In this document: piece by piece, positions 7,233 to 15,889 of the stretch
How the letters are laid out: each line of letters opens with the position of its first letter
How positions within the stretch are numbered: the stretch's first letter is position 1
DNA from: Hyphomicrobiaceae bacterium
Lineage (GTDB): Bacteria; Pseudomonadota; Alphaproteobacteria; Rhizobiales; Methyloligellaceae
Length of the DNA stretch: 64,000 nt
Assembly (NCBI GenBank): GCA_028066055.1
Contig: JALCBY010000019.1
Span: forward strand, 1-64,000
Reading direction: 5' to 3'
The notes under the pieces: generated by a model
Seen by the model: the letters and a program-made list of their open reading frames with translations, nothing else
Told to the model about the DNA's origin: nothing
Database searches by the model: none
Made by a program: the position numbers and the translations under genes

Positions 7233-9587
7233 TTATTCTGCGGCACCCGCCTTTTTGGAGCTCTTGCCCTTTGCGCCGCGTTGCCCCCCAGGTTTGTCCT
7301 GATTGTCCGCCTGCCCCGAGACGGGATTGGAGACATTGACCGGGTGCAGGGCGTCACCACTCTTGGGCGTGACAATTCTACCGACCTGCTGTGTCGCTGG
7401 GCTGTTGTCGCGCGCGGTAGCTTTTTCCTTGAGCATTTTCAACACCTTGTCGCGCGGCCCATCGGCAACCAGAACGCCGTTTTCCAGCACGACGAGCCGG
7501 GAAACCAGCGACAACACGGCCGTGCGATGTGTTGTAAGGATAACGGTCTGATCGGGCCGGAACGCACCTTTCAGGCGTTCTATCAATGCCCGCTCGGAAG
7601 CCATGTCCATAGACCCGGAGGGTTCGTCGAGAAAGACGATAAGCGGGTCGAACAGGAAGGCCCGCGCCAACGCAATCGCCTGGCGTTGGCCACTCGACAG
7701 AAACCGCCCCGTTTCGCCGACGGGCATGTTGAAGCCTTGCGGGTGCGGTTTCACGAAATCGGAAACACCGGCGAGATCCGCGGCCCGGAGAACCAGATCG
7801 TCGGAAACGTATGGCGCGCCGAGCACGATGTTGTCGCGTACGCTGCCATGGAACATCGCGGAGTCCTGCGAAACGAATGCGACGCGCCGGCGCACGTCGC
7901 TCGGGTGATACTGGCGGATATCGACACCGTCCAAAAGAAGCGAGCCGTCGGAAGGCACATAAAGCCGGGATATCAGCCGGCCAAGTGTGGTCTTGCCGGA
8001 GCCAATCCGTCCAATGACGCCGACACGTTCGCCCGGTTCGATTTTGAGAGAAAACTCTTTCAGTGCGGCTTGCTCGGAACCTGGATAGTTGAAGGTGACA
8101 TTGTCGAATTCCACAGAACCGGTGGTCATCGAGCGGTTGATATGACGTCCGTGCGCACTATCCTCGCCGGGAACGGACATGATCTGGTTCAACACTTTAA
8201 GCGAGTGAAATGCCTGCTGCGAGCGGCCGATCGTGCCCGCGATCTGCCCGAGCGGGCCGACGGCGCGCCCGGCGAGAATAACCGCAGCGATGATCGCGCC
8301 GGGCGACACATCCCCTTCGTTGAACAGATACACGCCGATGATCACGACGCCCACGGTCACAAGCTGCTGCGCGAAGGCGGTGAAGTTCATGCCAATCGCG
8401 GAAATCAAACGCATCGACTCCGCGGTTTTCGCATTCTGACCGACGAACTGCTCCCACTTCGTTTGAAACTGGCTCTCCGCCCGCGAAGTCTTGATGGTCT
8501 CCAGACCGGTCAGAGCTTCGATAAGTATGGAATGGCGGTGCGTCGCCTCCGACTGCGCCTGATCGACCGTCTTGCGCAACGGGATCTGCAACAGCACTCC
8601 GGCAACGAGTACCAGGACCACGGCAACAGCGGGCGCGAGCGCGACAATCCCCGCAATCTGGTAGATGATGAAGATGAACAGCCAGATGAATACAAAATCC
8701 GTCAGTGTAACGACGGTGTTTGAGGTGAAGAACTCCCGAACCGTTTCAAAATCCCGCAGCTGATTGGCGAATTCGCCTGTTTTCATCGGCCGCTGGCTCA
8801 GGTCCAGATTGAGAACATGACCGAACAGACGGCTGGCTAATAATATGTCCGCGCGGCGCCCGGCATTTCCGATCAGCGCGTTGCGCAGCATTTTCAGAAT
8901 GAAATCAAACAGGATGGCTAGCCCGATTCCGATCGCCAAAACCCACAGTGTCGGGATCGCCTTGTTCGGAAGCACCCGGTCGTAGACATTCATGATGAAG
9001 AGCGGCGACGCCAAAGCCAGCACGTTGATCAGTGCTGCAGCAATGAGAATTTGCAGATAGTTTGGCCAAAGCGGCTTTACCGCGCTCCAGAACCAGTCCT
9101 GACCTTCGAGATCGTCGGCATCGGCCTCGTTCTGCTGGAATTGGTACTCGGGTTTGAGAAGAATGACGTAGCCCGAATAGCGTTCTGCCAGTTCGGACGT
9201 TTTGACTTCCGCGACCCCGCGGCCTGTTTCAGGCACCACAACCTTGGCCTGATCGTTGTCTCCAAGCTCGACCAGGACAATCGCCTCGTTTGATTCCAAC
9301 AGGAGAATTGCCGGCAGAAACAGCGAACTGAGCTTATCAAGCGGGCGTCTTACGATACGCGCGGAAAGGCCCGCTCGTGCGGCCGCTCGCGGGAAAAGCC
9401 GTGGCGTGAGCAGACCGTCCTGCAGCGGAAGGCCGGATACGAGTGCAGACGGAGGTATGGAACGATCGAAATGCCGCGCCACAAACTCCAGACACCCGAG
9501 CAGACTGTCACCGTGGACATCTTCGGCGGCAAGACTCTGTGCAGATTCAGATTGCCCGATATCGGCCGCTTGATTCTTGTCTGCCAT
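7233..9587 (-). CDS. Type I secretion ABC transporter (LapB/RaxB-like permease-ATPase)
   Basis: 784 residues. Residues 25-150 form a C39-peptidase-like domain. Its single Cys sits in LLGCLEFVARHF, not in the catalytic Cys context of true C39 peptidases, so it probably only docks substrate. A membrane domain spans about 165-470. The nucleotide-binding domain has Walker A GRIGSGKTTLG (near 528), signature LSSGQRQA (near 629), Walker B IVFLDEPSGSMD (near 651) and an H-loop histidine in TTHRT (near 685). The Lys/Gly-rich tail of about 45 residues is unusual. It should energise export of the adjacent repeat protein across the inner membrane. It lies 90 bp downstream of the TolC-like gene on the same strand, a likely operon. 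Confidence 0.92.
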   Translation of the reverse strand: MADKNQAADIGQSESAQSLAAEDVHGDSLLGCLEFVARHFDRSIPPSALVSGLPLQDGLLTPRLFPRAAARAGLSARIVRRPLDKLSSLFLPAILLLESNEAIVLVELGDNDQAKVVVPETGRGVAEVKTSELAERYSGYVILLKPEYQFQQNEADADDLEGQDWFWSAVKPLWPNYLQILIAAALINVLALASPLFIMNVYDRVLPNKAIPTLWVLAIGIGLAILFDFILKMLRNALIGNAGRRADILLASRLFGHVLNLDLSQRPMKTGEFANQLRDFETVREFFTSNTVVTLTDFVFIWLFIFIIYQIAGIVALAPAVAVVLVLVAGVLLQIPLRKTVDQAQSEATHRHSILIEALTGLETIKTSRAESQFQTKWEQFVGQNAKTAESMRLISAIGMNFTAFAQQLVTVGVVIIGVYLFNEGDVSPGAIIAAVILAGRAVGPLGQIAGTIGRSQQAFHSLKVLNQIMSVPGEDSAHGRHINRSMTTGSVEFDNVTFNYPGSEQAALKEFSLKIEPGERVGVIGRIGSGKTTLGRLISRLYVPSDGSLLLDGVDIRQYHPSDVRRRVAFVSQDSAMFHGSVRDNIVLGAPYVSDDLVLRAADLAGVSDFVKPHPQGFNMPVGETGRFLSSGQRQAIALARAFLFDPLIVFLDEPSGSMDMASERALIERLKGAFRPDQTVILTTHRTAVLSLVSRLVVLENGVLVADGPRDKVLKMLKEKATARDNSPATQQVGRIVTPKSGDALHPVNVSNPVSGQADNQDKPGGQRGAKGKSSKKAGAAE

Positions 9588-9677
9588 AGCTCACGTTCGC
9601 CTGCTCACCGCAAAAGAACAGTATATAAGCACCCCTGTACGGAGTGACACCTGCGGTTCTCGCACGTGAAACTTAAA

Positions 9678-11153
9678 CTAACGTGAGCTTTTGGTGAACC
9701 AACGGGGCTTCCGGTTCGGCTGATACCGCTTCTCGGTTTCGCCATCCGGTGTCGGAGGAACGCCCTGCTGCGCCCGCGCGTACCCGTCGGACTGCGACGG
9801 TGCCTCGATCTGCAGCGTGGTCAGCAAAATACCGGATGCCGCGAGAACCCTGTATTCAGCGAGTTCCAGCGCCGCGCGAGCGGTTTCGACGCTCACCTGC
9901 GTGTTGAAACGCGTGTTCTGGGTATCCAGCAGGTCGAGCAGCGAACGCTCGCCGACCTTGAATTGCTCACCATAGGATTCAATCAGGCGCTGGGTGCTGG
10001 AAAGCTGATCCCGCAAGCGTGCGTAGCGCCGCCTCTGCTGAACCCGGCGATCCCAAGCCAGTCTGACATTCTCTTCGACTTCACGGTGAGCCCGTCTCAG
10101 TCCATAGCGCTCTTCATCCGAACGGCGCACCTGTTCCTGAACGTTCGACTTGTCGATACCGCCACGGAACAGATTCCAGCGCAAGACCACTTCGGCGCGG
10201 AGTTCTGACTCGCGGCCGATCACGCCCTCAAGCTCGTATCCCCGCCGGCCCAGAAGCTCGATATCGATCTTAGGATAGTATTCGCTGCGCGCCTGGGTAA
10301 TCAATGCACGCGCCGCATCCAGATCCGCCTTTGCGGTCTTGATAAGCGGATTGGTGGTCCGCGCAACACCCAGGGCGTCGGAGAGTGACTTGGGCTGAAA
10401 GCGCGTCACATTCGGCGGCGTGACATACGTGTCGAACGGGACACCGACCAGCTTGAAGAACCTGATCTTCGCTCCGTTCAGTTCCTCCGTCGCCTCGATC
10501 AATCGGGCTTCCGCGGCGAACACCCGCTCTTCCGCCTGCTGCCGGTCGGCGGCGGAAATGGACCCCCCGCTTTCACCTTCCCTGAGGTCACCAAGCACCT
10601 TGCGGTTGTAAGCGATATTTTCGTTGGCGAACCGAACGACTCTTAAGGCGCGTCCAACTTCGAGATATTCCCGGACCACGTTCAATGCGATGGTTTCCGA
10701 TCGCTCGTAAACGCGGTGTGATGCGCCGTCGACGCGCGAAGCCTGATGATAGCGCTCACCGCGGCGGTTAAAACCGTCAAAGACGCGTTGTGTCAGCGTA
10801 CCGCGAACCTCGCGACGGTCGCGCCCGTCGTCCGCCGTTCCGCTCGCCCGGGTCCCCGGACTGCTGAACCGCTGTGCGCCGTAACGCGCCTCGGTATCAA
10901 GGCTGGGAAGATACAGGCCACGCGCCTGCTTCAGTTCAAATTCAATCGCTTCCCGGTTTGCAATGGCCTCGCCAATCTCCGGATTGGCCTCCAGTGCGAT
11001 CTTGATCGCAGCCTTGACCGTGATTGCTTCCGCCGAGGTCGGCAGAAGAACCGCGGCGCAGGCCGAGGCGATGAGCACACCCCTCACACGCTTTGTAACC
11101 GAAGCGAAAGCTGCAAATTTTCCATTTAAGGTCACGATGCCACCCCAACTCAT
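9678..11153 (-). CDS. TolC-family outer-membrane protein of the type I secretion system
   Basis: About 490 residues. A hydrophobic signal segment (GVLIASACAAVLLP) ends at an SAEA cleavage region. The mature protein shows the duplicated helical pattern of outer-membrane efflux proteins, with ALEANPEIGEAIANR in the first half and ATTNPLIKTAKADLDAAR in the second, and a SLLDLLDTQN motif near the end of the second. It would form the outer-membrane duct for the adhesin. The start is uncertain: ATG at 11153 is used here, and ATG 11159, GTG 11135 and GTG 11177 are in frame. The C-terminal tail is Pro/Arg-rich. No HlyD-like fusion protein lies between this gene and the ABC transporter. Confidence 0.88.
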   Translation of the reverse strand: MSWGGIVTLNGKFAAFASVTKRVRGVLIASACAAVLLPTSAEAITVKAAIKIALEANPEIGEAIANREAIEFELKQARGLYLPSLDTEARYGAQRFSSPGTRASGTADDGRDRREVRGTLTQRVFDGFNRRGERYHQASRVDGASHRVYERSETIALNVVREYLEVGRALRVVRFANENIAYNRKVLGDLREGESGGSISAADRQQAEERVFAAEARLIEATEELNGAKIRFFKLVGVPFDTYVTPPNVTRFQPKSLSDALGVARTTNPLIKTAKADLDAARALITQARSEYYPKIDIELLGRRGYELEGVIGRESELRAEVVLRWNLFRGGIDKSNVQEQVRRSDEERYGLRRAHREVEENVRLAWDRRVQQRRRYARLRDQLSSTQRLIESYGEQFKVGERSLLDLLDTQNTRFNTQVSVETARAALELAEYRVLAASGILLTTLQIEAPSQSDGYARAQQGVPPTPDGETEKRYQPNRKPRWFTKSSR

Positions 11154-11177
11154 ATACATCTTAAGCCGACTGCCCAC

Positions 11178-11686
11178 CCGAATCGTTCAACCGTTGTTGT
11201 ATCGAGGAAGCCCGCCGCCTCGAGTGGTTGCTTTGGTCGACTATGCCCGTTCTTAAACGCGTTCAACTTATGGTGCTACAGATCACGAACTCACAACTCT
11301 CTCGCACGCTCTCTATCTGCTATCATCTTTTGATCTTTTGGAACACATTTCCGACACGAATTGGCCAAAACGCCCACATTGGTGTGGCGGTCCCGCCACA
11401 CCGAGTGTGACTGTGAAGTTCGCAACCGATGGATGGAAATGTCGTCGACTCCCGCTCTCTTCTCTCTGGTCCCGAATTTTGGATCATCAACAGACAGGCC
11501 CAAATTTCGGCGGATTCCCGATTGTTCGCAGCGATATCGCCACCGAACTACGACGTATACTGATCAATACCGGCGCATCAATCATCATCGTAATTGGCAA
11601 CAGACCTGTGCAAAGGTCGCTGCTCCAAGCGTTTTCCACATTTAAAAATTTGATGAAACGTTCGGCGCTACAAATGGAAGATGAAA
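11178..11686. other. Gene-poor intergenic region upstream of the TolC-like gene
   Basis: About 500 bp with no convincing coding sequence. The open frames here have no recognisable domain, and one runs through the tRNA-Gln gene. The only structured element seen is the 22-bp palindrome at 11381-11402. Confidence 0.6.
11381..11402. repeat. Perfect GC-rich palindrome, 10-bp arms
   Basis: GGTGTGGCGG (11381-11390), two bases, then its exact reverse complement CCGCCACACC (11393-11402). No T-run follows on either strand, so a terminator is unlikely. It lies about 230 bp upstream of the TolC-like start and could be a protein-binding site. Function unknown. Confidence 0.55.
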
Positions 11687-11761
11687 TGGCTGGGGCGGCA
11701 GGACTCGAACCTGCGAATCACGGGATCAAAACCCGTTGCCTTACCACTTGGCTACGCCCCA
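11687..11761 (-). tRNA. tRNA-Gln (anticodon TTG)
   Basis: On the minus strand the acceptor stem TGGGGCG pairs with CGCCCCA, followed by discriminator G and an encoded CCA. The anticodon arm reads CGGGT-TTTGATC-CCG, giving anticodon TTG. The T arm contains GGTTCGAATCC. Length is 75 nt with CCA, normal for tRNA-Gln. Confidence 0.97.
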
Positions 11762-12163
11762 GGACTGCGTGTCCTCAAATATGACAGGCAGGCGAAAACC
11801 GTGCACCGTGAACACCACCCGTCGGCGGCTCTTATATGAGAAGCAGGAAGAGACGACAACTGTGTCGTAACCAACAAATGTCGTGCCTGATCAATCCGGC
11901 AACTCACCGCCTGGCTCCCACGTTCCTTAACGAAGCCGGCGCATGTATGATTGTAGACAACTTCCCTTTTGCGGCACGTCGCTTCGAGCATGGGCAAATG
12001 GATCTGTTTGGCAGCATGGATCGGAAGTTTTTACCGACGCAATTTCGCTCGCCTGGCTCGTTGCGCTCAAATCGCTTCGACTTTTTTGAAGCTGCCGCTC
12101 GCGTTGCTTGCGGGGCCAACATACGGACGCTATAACTCGCAAAATTGCAAGGCATGACCAAGT
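11762..12163. other. Intergenic region between two tRNA genes
   Basis: About 400 bp between the oppositely oriented tRNA-Gln and tRNA-Pro genes. Short frames on both strands show no recognisable domain and no strong ribosome binding site. It probably holds only the divergent tRNA promoters. No attachment-site duplication of either tRNA end was noticed. Confidence 0.6.
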
Positions 12164-12240
12164 CGGAGTGTGGCGCAGCCTGGTAGCGCACCTCGTTCGG
12201 GACGAGGGGGTCGCAGGTTCAAATCCTGCCACTCCGACCA
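12164..12240 (+). tRNA. tRNA-Pro (anticodon CGG)
   Basis: The acceptor stem CGGAGTG pairs with CACTCCG, followed by A and an encoded CCA. The anticodon arm CCTCG-TTCGGGA-CGAGG gives anticodon CGG. The T arm contains GGTTCAAATCC. Length is 77 nt. Confidence 0.97.
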
Positions 12241-12322
12241 GCCTTTTCAATAGATTGGATTCTAGCGGGCCTACAGTACCCCAACCGGGTTCAACGCATT
12301 CTGCACCAGTCAAGGTTTCCCC

Positions 12323-13279
12323 ATGAGCACGTCCGCACCAGGCGCACATAGCGGTTCGGATCTCGCATTCCGGACGGAGATGAATTTCGACTATGGTGTG
12401 GTCACCGATGTCGCCCCCGATGTCCGCCGCATCGTCGCCAACAATCCTGGTCCCTTCACCTTCAAGGGAACGAACACCTACCTTGTTGGCCGCGGCGATG
12501 TCGCGGTGATCGATCCCGGCCCGGATGACCCGGTACACCTGAAGGCCATTACCGATGCGCTGAACGGCGAACGGATTTCACATATTCTGATTACCCATAC
12601 CCATCGCGATCACACGGATGGCGTTCCAGCGCTGAAAGAGCATTCGGATGCGCCGGTCCTCGCATTCGGTGAAACGGGCAAGCCCCGCGGGGCACGCACA
12701 ACGAGCCCTTCCGGCAAGGCGTTCGTGGATCTGGGCTTTACGCCGGACGAGGAGGTAAAGGACGGCGATACGATCAGGGGCGCAAACTGGGCACTGGACG
12801 CAATTCACACACCGGGACACGCCCCCGACCATCTGTGCTTTGCGGTCGTCGGCCAACGGACAGTCCTTTCAGGGGACCATGTGATGGGATGGAACACGAC
12901 GGTCGTTGCCCCTCCAGAGGGAAGCATGGCGGACTACATGTCCTCGCTGCAGCGGATGCTGGAGCGTAATGACAAGGTTTTTCTGCCGGGTCACGGCGGA
13001 CGCATCGAAACGCCGCGACGCGTTGTCAGAGCCTATCTGATGCATAGGAAAATGAGGGAATCCGCCATTTACGGGTGTATCGAAAGCGGCGACCAGTTCA
13101 TTCCCCAAATTGTTCCCAAAATCTATGGGAATCTCGACGAGAAGCTCGCGCCCGCGGCCGCTCTGTCGGTGCTTGCGCACCTGGAATACCTAGTGGAGAG
13201 AGGCCTTGTTCAATGCGATGCGCTTCCTGCTGCAATTCACTCAGCCTTTTCAATTCCTCACGCCTCGCCTCCTCTCTGA
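12323..13279 (+). CDS. Metallo-beta-lactamase-fold hydrolase (LACTB2-like)
   Basis: 318 residues. The metal motif HTHRDHTDG sits near residue 92, a second histidine is in HTPGHAPDHL, an aspartate in LSGDHVMGW, and a later histidine in LPGHGG. After residue 230 comes a helical segment like the winged helix of LACTB2-type proteins (AALSVLAHLEYLVERGLV). The substrate is not evident; relatives include nucleases and thioesterase-like enzymes. The last 60 codons overlap the convergent DUF1499 gene by 182 bp. Confidence 0.85.
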   Translation: MSTSAPGAHSGSDLAFRTEMNFDYGVVTDVAPDVRRIVANNPGPFTFKGTNTYLVGRGDVAVIDPGPDDPVHLKAITDALNGERISHILITHTHRDHTDGVPALKEHSDAPVLAFGETGKPRGARTTSPSGKAFVDLGFTPDEEVKDGDTIRGANWALDAIHTPGHAPDHLCFAVVGQRTVLSGDHVMGWNTTVVAPPEGSMADYMSSLQRMLERNDKVFLPGHGGRIETPRRVVRAYLMHRKMRESAIYGCIESGDQFIPQIVPKIYGNLDEKLAPAAALSVLAHLEYLVERGLVQCDALPAAIHSAFSIPHASPPL

Positions 13280-14165
13280 GCTTGGCAAGACGTGCTTCCT
13301 CTTCACGCTTCGCTTTCGCGCGTTCTTCGCGCAGGCGCTTCTGCTGCTCGCGCGCATCCTTTGCGCGCTTCGCCAATGCCACTTCGAGGGCCTGACGTTC
13401 GCCCTTCTCAAGCCCTGCCTTGACCTCTTTGAACAAACGCCGGATACGTTTGGCGTTGGCGCCGAAATCATGTTCGCCGAAACGCGACGCGGAGCGCACG
13501 TCGATGCGTGCCTCATTTGAAATGGCCGCGACGCGAATGACGATATCGTCGGCGTAGCCCATCACCAGTGTCCGCGCGACCGCTTCGATATGTCCGGGGC
13601 TCGCGCCTTCGGGCTTGCGCGCATCGACAATTTCCCAATTGAGACGGACAACCGCCTCACGCGCGAGATCGAACGCCTCCTCGGACGAGCGCTCAAGGAC
13701 CATCGGCCGAATATCGGGATAGGCCTCGGCCTGTTTCTCGTAAATGCTGTCACCGGCATACGCGACCGAATTGGCGCCTTCGCCCCGACGGGCGGCGACC
13801 TTCTCAAAACGCGGCGGTTGCTGCGCGTCGGTCGTAATGTCGTTGATCTTGGGACGGGTAAGCAAATCGGGGAGATACAACATCGGTCCCGCCATCAGCG
13901 CGAGGCCGATGACCGCACCCGTCGCGGCGCGTCCCCCGCCGAGCAGCCCCTGCCCCCAAATCCGAACCAGCGCAGCGACGGCAAGGACGCAGGCGAAAAG
14001 ACCGCCCAGCGCGCCCAGGCCAAGCAGGTTTGTCGCCGCCTTCGCCCCGAGAAAATCGAAACGGTGCAGTACAAGCGAAATGATGGCCACCTGAGCTGAA
14101 AAGATGGCGATGCGCTGGCTCCAGCGCGCCTGTTTGGACTCGCGTTGCAGAAGTATGGCGGTCAT
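13098..14165 (-). CDS. DUF1499 membrane protein with a C-terminal charged coiled coil
   Basis: 355 residues. Three hydrophobic segments lie within the first 105 residues. A DUF1499-like domain follows at about 130-250 (YPDIRPMVLERSSEEAFDLA, then IRVAAISNEARIDVRSASRFGEHDFGANA, a family hallmark). Residues 255-330 are a long Lys/Arg/Glu helix that should form a coiled coil and is not part of the usual domain. The gene ends inside the opposite-strand hydrolase gene, and the overlap encodes the end of the coil and a basic tail. Molecular function unknown. Confidence 0.75.
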   Translation of the reverse strand: MTAILLQRESKQARWSQRIAIFSAQVAIISLVLHRFDFLGAKAATNLLGLGALGGLFACVLAVAALVRIWGQGLLGGGRAATGAVIGLALMAGPMLYLPDLLTRPKINDITTDAQQPPRFEKVAARRGEGANSVAYAGDSIYEKQAEAYPDIRPMVLERSSEEAFDLAREAVVRLNWEIVDARKPEGASPGHIEAVARTLVMGYADDIVIRVAAISNEARIDVRSASRFGEHDFGANAKRIRRLFKEVKAGLEKGERQALEVALAKRAKDAREQQKRLREERAKAKREEEARLAKLREEARREELKRLSELQQEAHRIEQGLSPLGIPGAQAPTERPRARASRRDSHRFWEQFGE

Positions 14166-14378
14166 TTCAAGTCCCGGGATCGTCGTCTGCCTAGTTCGGC
14201 TCAGCTTCGCGGTTAGCCCAGAAATCGGACCTTGTCGTGACTAATCCAGTCAACACAGATGAATAATATGTGTGGCGCAGTGACACAATGCTTGCAAAGT
14301 CTCTTTGCTGGAATCATCTTTCTTTCTATTGCTACCACGAACCGCTGAACTCCGCGTTGACAAAAAAGAGGCTGACAA

Positions 14379-15755
14379 ATGCCGCCGCTCACAAATGCCC
14401 AGACCCGAGATATCGAAACCCTGATTCATCCTTACACGAACCTTGACAGCCACAGAGAGCAAGGCCCTACGATCCTCGAGAGAGGCGAGGGTATCTACGT
14501 GTTCGACGGCCAGGGCAAGCAGTATATTGAAGGTATGGCCGGGCTCTGGTGTACCTCGCTCGGTTACGGGAACGAGGAACTGGTCGAAACCGCGCGTGAA
14601 CAGCTTTCCCGCCTGTCGTTCAGCCATCTGTTCGGCGGCAAATCCCACGACCCTGCGATCGAGCTTGCCGAAAAACTCAAGGAAATCTCGCCCGCACCGG
14701 CATCCAAGGTTCTGTTCTCATGCTCGGGGTCCGAAGCCAACGATACGCAGATCAAACTCGCCTGGTATTACAACAATGCCCGAGGGCTGACTGAGAAAAA
14801 GAAGATCATTTCCCGGCAGCGAGGCTACCACGGGGTGACGATCGCCACCGCCAGCCTCACCGGCCTCCCCGCGAACCATGCCGACTTCGATCTGCCGATC
14901 GACCGTATCGTGCATACCGGCTGCCCGCATCACTACCGTTATGCGGAAGCGGACGAGAGCGAGGATGAGTTCACAACCCGTCTCGCCGGCGAGCTGGAAG
15001 AACTGATCGAGAAGGAAGGTCCCGAAACCATCGCCGCCTTCATCGCCGAACCCGTGATGGGCGCGGGCGGTGTCATTGTTCCGCCGGACGGTTACTTCGA
15101 GAAAATCCAGGCGGTGCTGTCGAAACACGATATCCTGTTCATCGCCGACGAAGTGATCTGTGGTTTCGGCAGAACAGGCAACATGTTCGGATCGGAGACC
15201 TTCGGCATCAAGCCGGACACGATTTCGGTCGCAAAAGCGATCACCTCGGCCTACGCCCCTCTCGGCGCGGTCACCGTGCCGGAAGCCGTGTATCAGGCGA
15301 TGCTCGACGAGAGCCGGAAGATCGGCGTTTTCGGACACGGCTACACGTATACGGGGCACCCGCTTTCAACGGCCCTCGGTCTGAAGACCCTTGAGATCTA
15401 CGAGCGCGATGACATCTTGGGGCACGTCCGTTCGGTCGCGCCCAAGTTTCAGGCACGGCTGGATGCGCTGTCCTCGCATCCGCTGGTGGGCGATGCCCGG
15501 GGCGTGGGCCTGATCGGCGCTGTCGAACTTGTCGCTGACAAGGCATCCAGGACTTCGTTTGACCCCAAAGCCGGCGCATCGGCCCGTGCGGCACAGATGT
15601 GCCAGGAGGAAGGCGTCATCGCACGCAACATCTTCGGTGATGCTCTCGCCTTCTGTCCACCCCTGATCATCACGGACGCGCAGATCGACGAGATGTTTGA
15701 CGCTGTGGAACGTGGCCTGGACCGGACGCTCGACCAACTCAAGGCCGCTGCCTGA
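14379..15755 (+). CDS. Class III PLP-dependent omega-aminotransferase
   Basis: 458 residues, normal for the family. It has the glycine-rich SCSGSEANDTQIK, the YHGVTIATASLTG segment, the cofactor aspartate motif LFIADEVICGFGRTG, and the PLP lysine in SVAKAITSAYAPLGA (near 286). Class III enzymes move amino groups from amines or omega-amino acids, often to pyruvate. Sequence suggests a beta-alanine/putrescine/taurine-type transaminase, but the donor cannot be fixed from sequence. It is monocistronic, about 210 bp from the divergent DUF1499 gene. Confidence 0.88.
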   Translation: MPPLTNAQTRDIETLIHPYTNLDSHREQGPTILERGEGIYVFDGQGKQYIEGMAGLWCTSLGYGNEELVETAREQLSRLSFSHLFGGKSHDPAIELAEKLKEISPAPASKVLFSCSGSEANDTQIKLAWYYNNARGLTEKKKIISRQRGYHGVTIATASLTGLPANHADFDLPIDRIVHTGCPHHYRYAEADESEDEFTTRLAGELEELIEKEGPETIAAFIAEPVMGAGGVIVPPDGYFEKIQAVLSKHDILFIADEVICGFGRTGNMFGSETFGIKPDTISVAKAITSAYAPLGAVTVPEAVYQAMLDESRKIGVFGHGYTYTGHPLSTALGLKTLEIYERDDILGHVRSVAPKFQARLDALSSHPLVGDARGVGLIGAVELVADKASRTSFDPKAGASARAAQMCQEEGVIARNIFGDALAFCPPLIITDAQIDEMFDAVERGLDRTLDQLKAAA

Positions 15756-15889
15756 TCAGGCTCGCCCGGCGCTGTTTACCGTCCGTTAAAGGGTTCGATT
15801 CGAATCCTGTGCCTTGGGAGCTCTGGAACAAGGAGCGCTGGTCCGGGCGGGCAGCCAAGAGCTCGATCAGTCAGACGGGTCAACGAACG

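Noticed and set aside
7134-8723. 529-codon plus-strand frame opposite the ABC transporter.
   Set aside because: The minus-strand frame encodes a clear transporter with Walker A, signature and Walker B motifs; the antisense frame has none.
7233-9587. C39 peptidase that would cut a leader from a bacteriocin-like substrate.
   Set aside because: The catalytic cysteine context is absent; the domain is of the degenerate type.
11690-12240. Genomic island next to the tRNA genes.
   Set aside because: No integrase, no repeat of tRNA ends and no shift in gene content was found.
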